From an uncultured Phycisphaerales bacterium (lineage in GTDB: Bacteria; Planctomycetota; Phycisphaerae; Sedimentisphaerales; Anaerobacaceae), in assembly GCA_937868145.1 (NCBI GenBank), contig CALMMH010000865.1, positions 1 to 12,657 of the forward strand: a stretch of DNA of 12,657 nucleotides, written 5' to 3'. Shown here in pieces: positions 1-7,127 of the stretch. How positions within the stretch are numbered: position 1 is the first letter of the stretch; every line of letters starts with the position of its first letter. The notes under the pieces were generated by a model, which was given only the letters and a program-made list of their open reading frames with translations, made no database searches and was not told where the DNA came from. A program made the position numbers and the translations under genes.

Positions 1-450
1 GACGGCAGCGGCCCCGTCGAGATCATCCCTCCCGATGGGAAGGACGTGAAAGTCCTGACCTACAGGTACGCCAACGGTATCCCGATGACGCGGGACGACG
101 CCAACGGCGTGCTCTTCGAAGGTACGACCGGCAAAATCGAAGTCAATCGCGGCTACCTGAAGACCTGGCCGGACAATCTCAAAGACCAGACGATCGGGCC
201 CGATAAGATCCATCTCTATGACAGCAAGAACCATTACACCGACTGGCTGGACGCGATCCGCAAGCGCACGACGCCGATCTGCGACGTCGCGACCGGCGCC
301 AGTTCGGTGACCGTGTGCCACTTGGGCAACATCGCGTATACGCTGCAGCGGCCGCTGAAGTGGGACCCCGCGCGCGAGGTGTTCCTCGGCGACGACGAGG
401 CCAACCGCCTCCTGTCCCGGCCGTACCGCAGTCCGTGGACTCTCGGATAA
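1..450 (+). CDS. Gfo/Idh/MocA family oxidoreductase, C-terminal fragment (5' end outside window)
   Basis: The frame is open from the first base and ends at a TAA stop, giving the last 149 residues of a protein whose NAD(P)-binding Rossmann half lies upstream of the window. The fragment matches the C-terminal substrate-domain end of the next gene: both have a segment of the form G-KI/WV-EV/HVDRG, a DxIGP motif, a conserved Y/D-SKNHY or SRDHHQNF stretch, and end with EANRLLSRP-x-R-x-PW. This shows that the two are tandem paralogues of one subfamily. The family normally oxidises or reduces sugar-ring hydroxyls with bound NAD(P). The start, any Tat signal and the catalytic lysine are not in view, so its activity cannot be judged. 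It lies 18 nt upstream of the next gene's start and is probably co-transcribed with it. Confidence 0.9.
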   Translation, partial: DGSGPVEIIPPDGKDVKVLTYRYANGIPMTRDDANGVLFEGTTGKIEVNRGYLKTWPDNLKDQTIGPDKIHLYDSKNHYTDWLDAIRKRTTPICDVATGASSVTVCHLGNIAYTLQRPLKWDPAREVFLGDDEANRLLSRPYRSPWTLG

Positions 451-454
451 GCAT

Positions 455-460
455 GAGGAG
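455..460 (+). promoter_or_regulatory. Ribosome binding site deciding the 469 start
   Basis: GAGGAG lies 8 nt upstream of the ATG at 469 and only 5 nt upstream of an in-frame TTG at 466. The spacing and codon favour ATG 469, which removes one residue from the longest possible reading frame. Confidence 0.7.
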
Positions 461-468
461 AATGATTG

Positions 469-1758
469 ATGAGCAACATCGTTGAATCACGCCGGCGGTT
501 CCTGCGAAATGTCGCAGGGGTCTCCGCGGGCGTCGTGGGTTTCCCATACATCGTCCCCTCGACGGTGTTCGGGGCCGGAGCGCCGAGCGAGCGGATCACG
601 ATCGGCTGCATCGGCGTCGGCGGTATGGGCTCGGCGGACATGAACTCGTTCCTGGAAAAGGAAGAAACGCGGGTTGTGGCGGTCTGCGACGTGGACAAGA
701 ACAACTTGAACCGGGCGAAAGAAGCGGTCAACAAGAAATACGGCAACTCGGATTGCGCCACGTACGCGGACTTCCGCGAGGTGATCGCGCGAGCCGACAT
801 TGACGCACTGTCCCTGGCGACGCCGGATCACTGGCATTCGATCCCGGTTGTACTGGCCGCCCAGGCCGGCAAGGACATGTACGGTCAAAAGCCGCTGGCT
901 CGCACGATTCACGAAGCCAAGGTGATGCGGGACACCGTGAACCGGTATGGCCGAATCTGGCAGACCGGAAGTTGGCAGCGGTCCGTGGACAACTTCCATC
1001 ATGGCTGCGAGCTGGTCCGCAACGGACGGATCGGCAAGATCCTCCGCGTGGAAGTGGGCCTGCCCACCGGCGGCGGCAGCGACAACAAACCCGTTCAGCC
1101 TGTGCCGGAGAACCTGGATTGGGACCTGTGGCTGGGACCGGCCCCCTGGGTGCCGTTCCGCGGCGTGTACCACTGGGATTGGCGCTGGATCATGGACTAT
1201 TCCGGCGGCCAGCTCACGGACTGGGCCGGCCACCACATCGACATCGCCCACTGGGGCCTCGGATTCGATGAGACCGGACCGGTGGAGATCGAAGGCAAAG
1301 GCGTCTACCCGAAGGACGGCATCTACAACGTTCCGACCGAGTACAAATTCACCTGCAAGTACGCCAACGGCCTGGAAATGGTCGTGGCCAACGACCGGCA
1401 GGTGCCCAAGGGCATGGGAACCGTCTGGTACGGCGAAAAGGGCTGGGTCCACGTGGACCGCGGTCGGCAGGCGACCGAGCCTGCGAATCTGTGGAACGAT
1501 ACGATCGGCCCCAACGAGAACCGCCTGTACCAGAGCCGGGATCATCACCAGAACTTCATCGATTGCGTGAAGTCCCGCAAGAAGACGATCACGCCCATCG
1601 AGACGGCCTGCCGTTCGATCACCGTGGGCCTGCTGGGCGAGATCGCGATGCTGCTGGAACGCAAGCTCCAGTGGGACCCGCAGAAAGAGGAATTCGTGAA
1701 CGATCCCGAGGCCAATCGGCTGCTGTCGCGGCCGATGCGGGCCCCGTGGCATCTGTAG
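469..1758 (+). CDS. Tat-exported Gfo/Idh/MocA family oxidoreductase
   Basis: This 429-residue protein begins with a twin-arginine signal (SRRRFLRN, residues 7-14, then a hydrophobic stretch), which implies folded export, probably with NAD(P) bound. The Rossmann domain has the glycine loop GVGGMG (49-54), ATPDHWH (117-123) and GQKPLA (139-144). Lys141 is at the position of the usual EKP lysine, but the preceding Glu is Gln. The C-terminal domain has DLWLGPAP and the Asp251/His255/Asp258 cluster (TDWAGHHID), the usual D-x3-H-x2-D of the family. Length is normal. The C-terminus (EANRLLSRP) pairs it with the fragment upstream, apart from the four paralogues in the right half. The likely role is oxidation or reduction of a glycoside ring, substrate unknown. 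A redox-neutral glycosidase of the GH109 type, which shares this fold and NAD use, is the main alternative. Confidence 0.9.
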   Translation: MSNIVESRRRFLRNVAGVSAGVVGFPYIVPSTVFGAGAPSERITIGCIGVGGMGSADMNSFLEKEETRVVAVCDVDKNNLNRAKEAVNKKYGNSDCATYADFREVIARADIDALSLATPDHWHSIPVVLAAQAGKDMYGQKPLARTIHEAKVMRDTVNRYGRIWQTGSWQRSVDNFHHGCELVRNGRIGKILRVEVGLPTGGGSDNKPVQPVPENLDWDLWLGPAPWVPFRGVYHWDWRWIMDYSGGQLTDWAGHHIDIAHWGLGFDETGPVEIEGKGVYPKDGIYNVPTEYKFTCKYANGLEMVVANDRQVPKGMGTVWYGEKGWVHVDRGRQATEPANLWNDTIGPNENRLYQSRDHHQNFIDCVKSRKKTITPIETACRSITVGLLGEIAMLLERKLQWDPQKEEFVNDPEANRLLSRPMRAPWHL

Positions 1759-1765
1759 AAGTAGG

Positions 1766-1786
1766 TTGAAGTTTGAAGTGGGAAGT
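1766..1786 (+). repeat. Three tandem 7-mers in the gap before the ThuA gene
   Basis: TTGAAGT, TTGAAGT and GGGAAGT follow each other without spacing, starting 8 nt after the stop codon of the upstream gene. The rest of the 77-nt gap is purine-rich, with a further GGAGCTTCAG. It may be a low-complexity leader or a degenerate intergenic repeat. No function can be assigned. Confidence 0.5.
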
Positions 1787-1823
1787 CGGAGGCTTGGAGC
1801 TTCAGACTGTCTTGAATGAGGAG

Positions 1824-1829
1824 AAAGGA
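1824..1829 (+). promoter_or_regulatory. Ribosome binding site deciding the 1836 start
   Basis: AAAGGA lies 6 nt before ATG 1836, with a second purine block, GAGGAG, at 1818-1823. An in-frame TTG at 1773 would add 21 residues before the signal peptide and has no such site, so it was rejected. Confidence 0.7.
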
Positions 1830-1835
1830 CCGAAC

Positions 1836-3446
1836 ATGACTAGATCGAAAGTTGTTGCTGCGATGCTGTTTGCCAGCTTCTGTCTGTCTGCGGCGGCGTG
1901 GGCCCAGTCGCCCAAGGAACTGCGGAAGGTGAGTGATGAGGATATCGCCAAGATCACGGCGGCCATGCCGGCCAAGGCGGTCGCCGAGCCGGCGCAGCCC
2001 CGTAAGATGCTTGTGTTCTGGAAGTGCGAGACGTTCTTCCATGGCGTGATCCCGGTGGCCAACGAAGCCCTCAGGATCATGGGCGAGAAGACCGGCGCGT
2101 TCCAGGTGACGGTCGTCACGGACGATTACTCCGTGTTCAACGCCGAGACGCTCAAGCAGTTCGACGCGATCTGTCTGAACAATACGACCAGTCTGAAGTT
2201 CGATCCGGCCAAGACGCCGGATCGGTGCAAGGCCTTGATGGACTTCGTCAAGAGCGGCAAAGGCATCATCGGCATCCACGCCGCGGCCGACAACTTCTAT
2301 CAGTGGCCGGAAGCCCAGGAGATGATGGGCAACAAGTTCACGGGACATCCCTGGGGCGGCGGCGGCACCTGGGCCTACAAGATCGATGTCCCCGATCATC
2401 CGCTCATGGTCCCGTTCAAGGGGCAGGGCTTCAAGCTCAGCGATGAGATCTATCGCACGGAGCCGCCTCTGTACTCGCGAGACAAGATGTTGGTCCTGAT
2501 GAGCCTGGACACGAGCGATCCGACCACTCGCAACGTCAAAGAGTGGAAGGACAGCGATTCGGACACCGGCATCACCTGGATCAAAGACGTTGGCAAAGGC
2601 CGCCTGTTCTATTGCTCGTTCGGGCACAACGACGCGATCTTCATGAACCCGGTCCTGCTCGATCACTATCTCCGTGGCATTCAGTTCGCAATGGGCGATT
2701 TCCCGGTGCCGACGAAGCCCGTCGGCGCCGCCCAGGCCCAGGGCGGCAGCAACCTGGTCGAAACGGTCAAGGCCTATGATTTCGGCCAGAGCCGCGAGGC
2801 CCTGACGGCGATCAGCGACCAGATCCGCAAAGCCTACGGCAAGCCCGACGAACTGAAGAAGTTCGAGGCCTCGTTGATCGAAGTCCTCCAATCCGATGCC
2901 AAGTACGCCGGCAAGCAGTACGCCTGCCGCGAGCTGAGCATCATCGGGACCGAGCAGTCGGCGCCCTCGCTGGCGGGGATGTTGACCAGCGAGGAGTTCT
3001 CGGACATGGCCCGCTACGCCCTGGAGCGAATCCCGGGCGAGGTCGTGGACAAGGCCCTGCTCGAAGCCCTGACCAAGACCCAGGGCAAGGTCCAGGTCGG
3101 CATCGTCAACAGTCTGGGCGAGCGAGGCTATCGTCCCGCGGCCCCCGAGATCGCCAAGATGGCGGGGAGCTCCGATCAACTGGTCGCCGGCGCCGCAATC
3201 AGCGCCCTGGGCAAAATTGGCGGACCCGACGCCCTTGCGGCGTTGAACAAGGCTCTTCAGAGCGCGCCGGAAGCCCAGAAGATGCTGGTCTACGACGCCT
3301 TGCTGAAGATCGCGGACAAGATGGCCGCCGCAGGCGACAAGCTGGGCTCCAGCAAGATCTATGTCAGCCTGAACAAGGACGGCGTTCCGTCGATGGTTCG
3401 CACCGCGGCGATGAGAGGCATCGCCGGTGGACGCGGCAACAAGTAA
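1836..3446 (+). CDS. Secreted ThuA-domain protein with C-terminal HEAT repeats
   Basis: This 536-residue protein has a Sec signal peptide (residues 1-23, likely cut after AWA, before QSPKEL). Residues about 57-288 form a ThuA domain (PF06283, glutamine-amidotransferase-like fold). Visible marks are LVFWKCETFFHG (59-70), a variant of the usual GF-x-H start, GIIGIHAAAD (143-152), DEIYRTE (203-209) and GRLFYCSFGHND (255-266). From about 315 to the end it has alpha-helical HEAT-like repeats, for example AISALGKIGGPDALAALNKA. ThuA of rhizobia works with the Gfo/Idh/MocA enzyme ThuB on 3-keto derivatives of disaccharides. A similar extracytoplasmic role on 3-keto sugars is inferred from the neighbours. 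The solenoid stops at what looks like a half repeat (VRTAAMRGIAGG), and the next gene resumes HEAT repeats behind its own signal peptide. The fusion is real within one frame. The exact reaction is unknown. Confidence 0.88.
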   Translation: MTRSKVVAAMLFASFCLSAAAWAQSPKELRKVSDEDIAKITAAMPAKAVAEPAQPRKMLVFWKCETFFHGVIPVANEALRIMGEKTGAFQVTVVTDDYSVFNAETLKQFDAICLNNTTSLKFDPAKTPDRCKALMDFVKSGKGIIGIHAAADNFYQWPEAQEMMGNKFTGHPWGGGGTWAYKIDVPDHPLMVPFKGQGFKLSDEIYRTEPPLYSRDKMLVLMSLDTSDPTTRNVKEWKDSDSDTGITWIKDVGKGRLFYCSFGHNDAIFMNPVLLDHYLRGIQFAMGDFPVPTKPVGAAQAQGGSNLVETVKAYDFGQSREALTAISDQIRKAYGKPDELKKFEASLIEVLQSDAKYAGKQYACRELSIIGTEQSAPSLAGMLTSEEFSDMARYALERIPGEVVDKALLEALTKTQGKVQVGIVNSLGERGYRPAAPEIAKMAGSSDQLVAGAAISALGKIGGPDALAALNKALQSAPEAQKMLVYDALLKIADKMAAAGDKLGSSKIYVSLNKDGVPSMVRTAAMRGIAGGRGNK

Positions 3447-3469
3447 TCATTCGCAGACGCGACCGGAGG

Positions 3470-3505
3470 CACGGGCCATTCCCGCAGACGTGAGAATGGC
3501 CTGTG
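3470..3505. repeat. Inverted repeat, 12-bp stem, in the 139-nt gap before the HEAT gene
   Basis: CACGGGCCATTC (3470-3481) pairs with GAATGGCCTGTG (3494-3505), with one G-T wobble and a 12-nt loop. It starts 24 nt after the stop of the ThuA gene. No T-run follows, so it is not a standard intrinsic terminator. It could be an RNA-processing or stabilising hairpin between operon genes. The gap also holds CGCAGACG twice (3452-3459 and 3483-3490, the second within the loop region). Confidence 0.55.
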
Positions 3506-3524
3506 GTCTCCGCACCTGTCGTGA

Positions 3525-3543
3525 GGTCCGGCCCGGTCCGGCC
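3525..3543 (+). repeat. Direct repeat of GGTCCGGCC
   Basis: GGTCCGGCC occurs at 3525-3533 and 3535-3543, separated by one base, in the same gap as the hairpin and about 40 nt before the HEAT gene start. It may be an operator or simply GC-rich low complexity. Nothing else recognisable is in this gap. Confidence 0.4.
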
Positions 3544-3570
3544 TCCACTGCGGTCAGGAGTAGTGAGTTG

Positions 3571-3577
3571 AAGAGGA
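3571..3577 (+). promoter_or_regulatory. Ribosome binding site deciding the 3586 start
   Basis: AAGAGGA lies 8 nt before ATG 3586 but only 2 nt before the in-frame ATG 3580. The later ATG is therefore preferred and places the signal peptide directly at the N-terminus. Confidence 0.65.
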
Positions 3578-3585
3578 CTATGGAA

Positions 3586-5448
3586 ATGATTCGGCAGTTC
3601 AAAGGGTTCCGGTTGTTGGTGATCTCGGCTGTTGTCGTGGTTCTGTTGGGTGTGACGGTTTCGACTGTTGCGGCGGACGAGGCCGATCAGGAAATCATCA
3701 AGATGGTGATCGACGCACTCAAGAGCCCCGACGCTGAGATGCAGACGGGAGCTATCGCCATCGTGCGAGACATCCCCGGCGCGGAGGTTACCCAGGCCTT
3801 GGCGCAGGAACTGCCGAAGTTGGGCCCGACGGCGCAGGTGCAGTTGCTCTCGGCGTTGGCCGACCGCGGCGACGTCCTGGCCCTGCCGGCGGCGATCGAG
3901 GCGAGCAAATCGCAGGACGAATCCGTTCGCGTCGCGGCATTGAAGACGATCGGCCAGTTGGGCAACGCGTCCAGCGTTCCGATCCTGGCCGAACGGGCTG
4001 CGACAAGCAAGGGCGAAGAGCAGAAAGCCGCTCGCGAGAGTCTGTATCGGCTTCGCGGCCCTGAGGTGGATGCGGCGATTCTCCAGAATGCGGCATCCGC
4101 CGAGGCGGGGGTGAAAGTGGAGTTGGTCAGCGCGATCGGCGAGCGCAACATCGCCGGTTCCGTCGACACGCTGCTGAATGCCGCCCGGGGCGAGGACCGC
4201 AAGGTCCGCATCGAGTCGCTCAAGGTCCTGAAGATCGTCGGCACGCCGGAAGATATGCCGGCGTTGGTGAACCTGCTGCTGGAGATCAAGGGCGACTCCG
4301 ATCGCACCGAGGCGGAGAAGACGGTCGCTGCAGTGGCCCATAAGATTGAGGACAAGACCCGGCAGGCCGCCGCGGTGCTGGCTGTGCTGCCGAACGTCAA
4401 AGACAATGCGGATCGGGCGTCCCTGCTCCGTGTGCTCGGCCGGATCGGCGACAGCAGCTCGCTGCCGACGCTGCGAACCGCGCTGAGCAGCCGGGAGGCG
4501 GAGATCCAGGACGCGGCGATTCGTGCCCTGTCCGACTGGCCGACCTCCGAGCCGGCGTCCGATTTGCTCAAGGTGGCCCAGACTGCGGAGAACGCCCGGT
4601 ACAAGACTTTGGCGCTTCGCGGTTTCGTGCGGCTGCTCGGGCTCGAAAGCGCTCGCACGCCTGAGGAAACCCTCGATCTGTACAAGAAGGCGATGGACCT
4701 GGCCGGCGACGCTCAGGAGAAAAAGCGTGTGCTCTCCGGTCTGGCCGCCGCCAAGTCGATCGGGACGCTGAATATGGCCGCCGAGTACCTCGACGATCTG
4801 GCTCTGCACCTGGAGGCCGAATCGGCCGCCGTGCAAATCGCCCAAGGGATCTACGGCAGCAATCCACAGCGCGTGCGGGAAGTGATGACCAAAGTGATCC
4901 AGGTCACCAAGCAGGACGCGCTTCGCCAGCAGGCCCAGGAAGTCATCAACCAGATCGAGCGGTTCGACGACTACCTCGTCTCGTGGCAGGTCAGCGGTCC
5001 CTACACGAAGGACGGAAAAGCCAGCGAGTTGATCGACGCGGTGTTTGCCCCGGAGCAGGAAGGGCAGGAGGCCCAGTGGCGTCCCATGCCCGTCGGGACT
5101 ACTCCCGACCAGCCGTGGCTGATTGGCCCGGACAAGGTCGAAGGCTTGGCCGGCGACAACCGCGTCGCGTACCTGCGGACGAAGATTGTGTCGCCGAAGG
5201 AGCAGAAGGCTCGGCTGGAACTCGGCAGCGACGACGGCGTGAAGGTCTGGCTCAACGGCCAACTCGTGCATCAGAACAACGCGGTCCGGCCGGTTCAGTT
5301 GGGACAGGACAAGGTCGACGTGACGCTCAAAGAAGGCGTCAACGTCGTGCTCGTGAAGCTGGTGCAGGACGCCGGCCAGTGGGCCATGGCCGTGCGGCTT
5401 CGCACTCCGGACGGAAGCAAGCTCGAAGGCCTCAAGATTGAACCGTGA
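3586..5448 (+). CDS. Secreted HEAT-repeat protein with C-terminal lectin-like DDGVKVWLNG module
   Basis: This 620-residue protein starts with a Sec signal peptide (MIRQFKGFR, then a long Val/Leu core, ending near TVAA at about residue 30). Residues about 35-455 are helical HEAT-like repeats with recurrent patterns such as VRVAALKTIGQLG and IQDAAIRALSDW. From about 460 a beta-rich module follows in two parts. Part A has WQVSGPY (467-473) and FAPE (487-490). Part B has VAYLR (527-531) and SDDGVKVWLNG (548-558), and ends at the C-terminus. This A-then-B order is the one I know from related secreted planctomycete proteins. The module resembles beta-sandwich sugar-binding domains, but I have no proof of ligand. 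The HEAT part suggests a protein-binding scaffold, perhaps for the neighbouring enzymes. The reading frame stays open upstream to a GTG at 3427, inside the ThuA gene's 3' end; that start was rejected on ribosome-site and signal-peptide grounds. No catalytic motif is visible. Confidence 0.82.
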   Translation: MIRQFKGFRLLVISAVVVVLLGVTVSTVAADEADQEIIKMVIDALKSPDAEMQTGAIAIVRDIPGAEVTQALAQELPKLGPTAQVQLLSALADRGDVLALPAAIEASKSQDESVRVAALKTIGQLGNASSVPILAERAATSKGEEQKAARESLYRLRGPEVDAAILQNAASAEAGVKVELVSAIGERNIAGSVDTLLNAARGEDRKVRIESLKVLKIVGTPEDMPALVNLLLEIKGDSDRTEAEKTVAAVAHKIEDKTRQAAAVLAVLPNVKDNADRASLLRVLGRIGDSSSLPTLRTALSSREAEIQDAAIRALSDWPTSEPASDLLKVAQTAENARYKTLALRGFVRLLGLESARTPEETLDLYKKAMDLAGDAQEKKRVLSGLAAAKSIGTLNMAAEYLDDLALHLEAESAAVQIAQGIYGSNPQRVREVMTKVIQVTKQDALRQQAQEVINQIERFDDYLVSWQVSGPYTKDGKASELIDAVFAPEQEGQEAQWRPMPVGTTPDQPWLIGPDKVEGLAGDNRVAYLRTKIVSPKEQKARLELGSDDGVKVWLNGQLVHQNNAVRPVQLGQDKVDVTLKEGVNVVLVKLVQDAGQWAMAVRLRTPDGSKLEGLKIEP

Positions 5449-5460
5449 CGGGATGAGATC

Positions 5461-5464
5461 GGAG
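5461..5464 (+). promoter_or_regulatory. Ribosome binding site deciding the 5473 start
   Basis: GGAG lies 8 nt before ATG 5473. The in-frame GTG at 5464 overlaps it and ATG 5467 is only 2 nt away, so ATG 5473 is preferred. Confidence 0.6.
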
Positions 5465-5472
5465 TGATGGTC

Positions 5473-7050
5473 ATGAGAAGCAGTCGCTTGGTTGGAGGTT
5501 GTACGCGGAATCTGGCAGCGGTTGTCCTGTGTGTCGCGGTGTTGGTCCCGGCGGTTGTTCGGGCGGCCGAGGTCGATCCGTTCATGGGGGACTGGCAGGG
5601 CCAGTGGGAAGTGACGGATGGGTATGACTCCGGCTCCATGGCGGCCTATGTGATCGCCCTGGGCGATGGTCAGTACCAGGTGAAGCTGGCCGAAGGATTC
5701 GGCGTCACAACGGCTCCTTACGCCGTGCTCGAAGCGCAGGCGAAAGACGGCAAGCTGGAGTTCTCCGGCAAGCTCGATCCCGACAGCAGCCCCATCGAAG
5801 GAACGGTTACCGCAACCATCGAGAAGGGCAAATTCACCGGCCGCTTCCAGGGCCAGACCGGCGGCGGAGAATCGGTCAAGGGCACGTTCTCTTTGGAAAA
5901 GACCGTCAGGCAGTCGCCCACGCTGGGGGCCAAGCCGCCCGCCGGTGCGAGTGTGCTCTTTGACGGAACCAACTTTGATAAGTGGACCCGTTTCGGTTTC
6001 TCCAGGGGCGTGATCAACATCATCGACGCCATCGGCAACGCACAGGACGCGGTCGCCTATCTCCGGGCCGGAATCTGGTCGGCCCAGGCCCAGAAGGCGA
6101 CCCTGCAACTCGGCACTGACGACGGCGTCAAAGTCTGGCTCAACGGCAAACAGATTCATGCGAACAATGCCGCCCGCGGCGTCGCGGTCGATCAGGACAA
6201 GGTCGAGGTCTCGCTCCAGCAGGGCGTCAACACGCTGCTGCTGAAGGTGACCAACGGCGGCGGTGACTGGGGCGCGATCGCTCGATTTGTGGGCGAAGGC
6301 GGACTGCTGGGGAATCTCAATGAGATCTCGCCGCAGTTCGCGTCCGACACGGGCTCCGATGAGTACCTTCTGCAGAACAGCGGCTTCATCACGCAGTGGC
6401 AGGTCGCCGGGCCGTACCAGGAGGCCGGCAAAGGGCCCGAGGCTCTCTTCGACATCGCCTTTGCTCCCGAGTCATCCGGCTCCGACGTGAAATGGAAGTG
6501 GATCAACGCTCATGACCCCAGCGGCGACAAGGTCAAGTGGTCGCTCGTGGACGGCGCGATGGAGGTCAAAGGCGGCACGGGCAACATCGTGACCCAAGGC
6601 AAATTCAAGGATTTCAAGCTGCACATCGAATTCCGCACACCGTTCATGCCGGCCGCTCGCGGTCAGGGCCGCGGCAACAGCGGCGTGTATCTCCAGGGCC
6701 GCTACGAGATCCAGGTGCTGGACAGCTACGGCCTGGAAGGGCGGGACAACGAGTGCGGCGGCATCTACCAGGTCGGCGCCCCCATGGTGAATATGGCCCT
6801 GCCGCCTTTGCAGTGGCAGACCTACGACATCACGTTTCGGGCCCCGCGTTTCGATGCCGGCGGCAGCAAGACCGAGGACGCGGTCGTCACCGTCGTCCAC
6901 AACGGCGTGACGATCCACGACCGCCGCAAGCTTCCGGGCCCGACCGGCGGCGCGATGGATGGCAACGAGTCCGAGCCCGGCGGCATCTACCTGCAGGACC
7001 ACGGCAACCCCGTGCAGTTCCGCAACATCTGGCTCGTGGAGCAAAAATGA
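5473..7050 (+). CDS. Secreted 3-keto-disaccharide hydrolase (DUF1080) family protein with inserted lectin-like module
   Basis: This 525-residue protein has a Sec signal peptide (residues 1-31, likely cut after VRA). Residues about 34-150 form a beta-rich domain starting DPFMGDWQGQW that I cannot name. The DUF1080 domain (PF06439) opens with VLFDGTNFDKWTR (161-173), is interrupted by about 175 residues, and resumes near VKWSLVDGAMEV (354-365). It continues with GNSGVYLQGRYEIQVLDSYG (401-420), DNECGGIYQVGAP and the C-terminal DHGNPVQFRNIWLVE. The interruption holds a module related to the C-terminus of the upstream HEAT protein, with halves reversed: part B (VAYLR at 194-198, GTDDGVKVWLNG at 214-225) comes before part A (WQVAGPY at 309-315, FAPE at 330-333). 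Family knowledge suggests cleavage of 3-keto glycosides made by Gfo/Idh/MocA partners, here probably outside the cytoplasm. It lies 24 nt after the HEAT gene. Function is inferred from family and context. Activity with the interrupted domain is untested. Confidence 0.85.
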   Translation: MRSSRLVGGCTRNLAAVVLCVAVLVPAVVRAAEVDPFMGDWQGQWEVTDGYDSGSMAAYVIALGDGQYQVKLAEGFGVTTAPYAVLEAQAKDGKLEFSGKLDPDSSPIEGTVTATIEKGKFTGRFQGQTGGGESVKGTFSLEKTVRQSPTLGAKPPAGASVLFDGTNFDKWTRFGFSRGVINIIDAIGNAQDAVAYLRAGIWSAQAQKATLQLGTDDGVKVWLNGKQIHANNAARGVAVDQDKVEVSLQQGVNTLLLKVTNGGGDWGAIARFVGEGGLLGNLNEISPQFASDTGSDEYLLQNSGFITQWQVAGPYQEAGKGPEALFDIAFAPESSGSDVKWKWINAHDPSGDKVKWSLVDGAMEVKGGTGNIVTQGKFKDFKLHIEFRTPFMPAARGQGRGNSGVYLQGRYEIQVLDSYGLEGRDNECGGIYQVGAPMVNMALPPLQWQTYDITFRAPRFDAGGSKTEDAVVTVVHNGVTIHDRRKLPGPTGGAMDGNESEPGGIYLQDHGNPVQFRNIWLVEQK

Positions 7051-7083
7051 GTGCAAACGCGGCAGCCGGTTTGGCCGCGACAT

Positions 7084-7113
7084 GAAACGGCAAATTCGCT
7101 TAACGTTTCTTTT
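7084..7113. terminator. Weak hairpin plus T-run after the DUF1080 gene
   Basis: GAAACG (7084-7089) pairs with CGTTTC (7104-7109) across a 14-nt loop, and four T residues follow. A second 6-bp pairing, CGCGGC (7058-7063) with GCCGCG (7074-7079), lies just upstream. The AT-poor 6-bp stem and long loop make this a marginal terminator. The GAGGA ribosome site of the next gene begins directly after it. Confidence 0.25.
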
Positions 7114-7127
7114 GAGGACCAACGAAC

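Noticed and set aside
1545..3179. Long minus-strand open frame (544 codons) across the ThuA gene
   Set aside because: It crosses two well-supported plus-strand genes and their gap, has no recognisable motif, and mirrors their codon bias.
3470..3505. Intrinsic terminator after the ThuA gene
   Set aside because: The stem is good but no T-run follows it, and the next gene follows in the same direction. Kept only as an inverted repeat.
3427..3585. GTG start at 3427 for the HEAT protein, adding about 53 residues
   Set aside because: It would overlap the ThuA gene's 3' end, bury the signal peptide, and lacks a good ribosome site. ATG 3586 has AAGAGGA 8 nt upstream.
3364..6159. Very long open frame on the minus strand (931 codons) opposite the HEAT and DUF1080 genes
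   Set aside because: The plus-strand genes here have signal peptides, recognisable domains and ribosome sites. The minus frame is a by-product of GC-rich third codon positions; its translation is rich in Arg, His, Leu and Asp and shows no domain.
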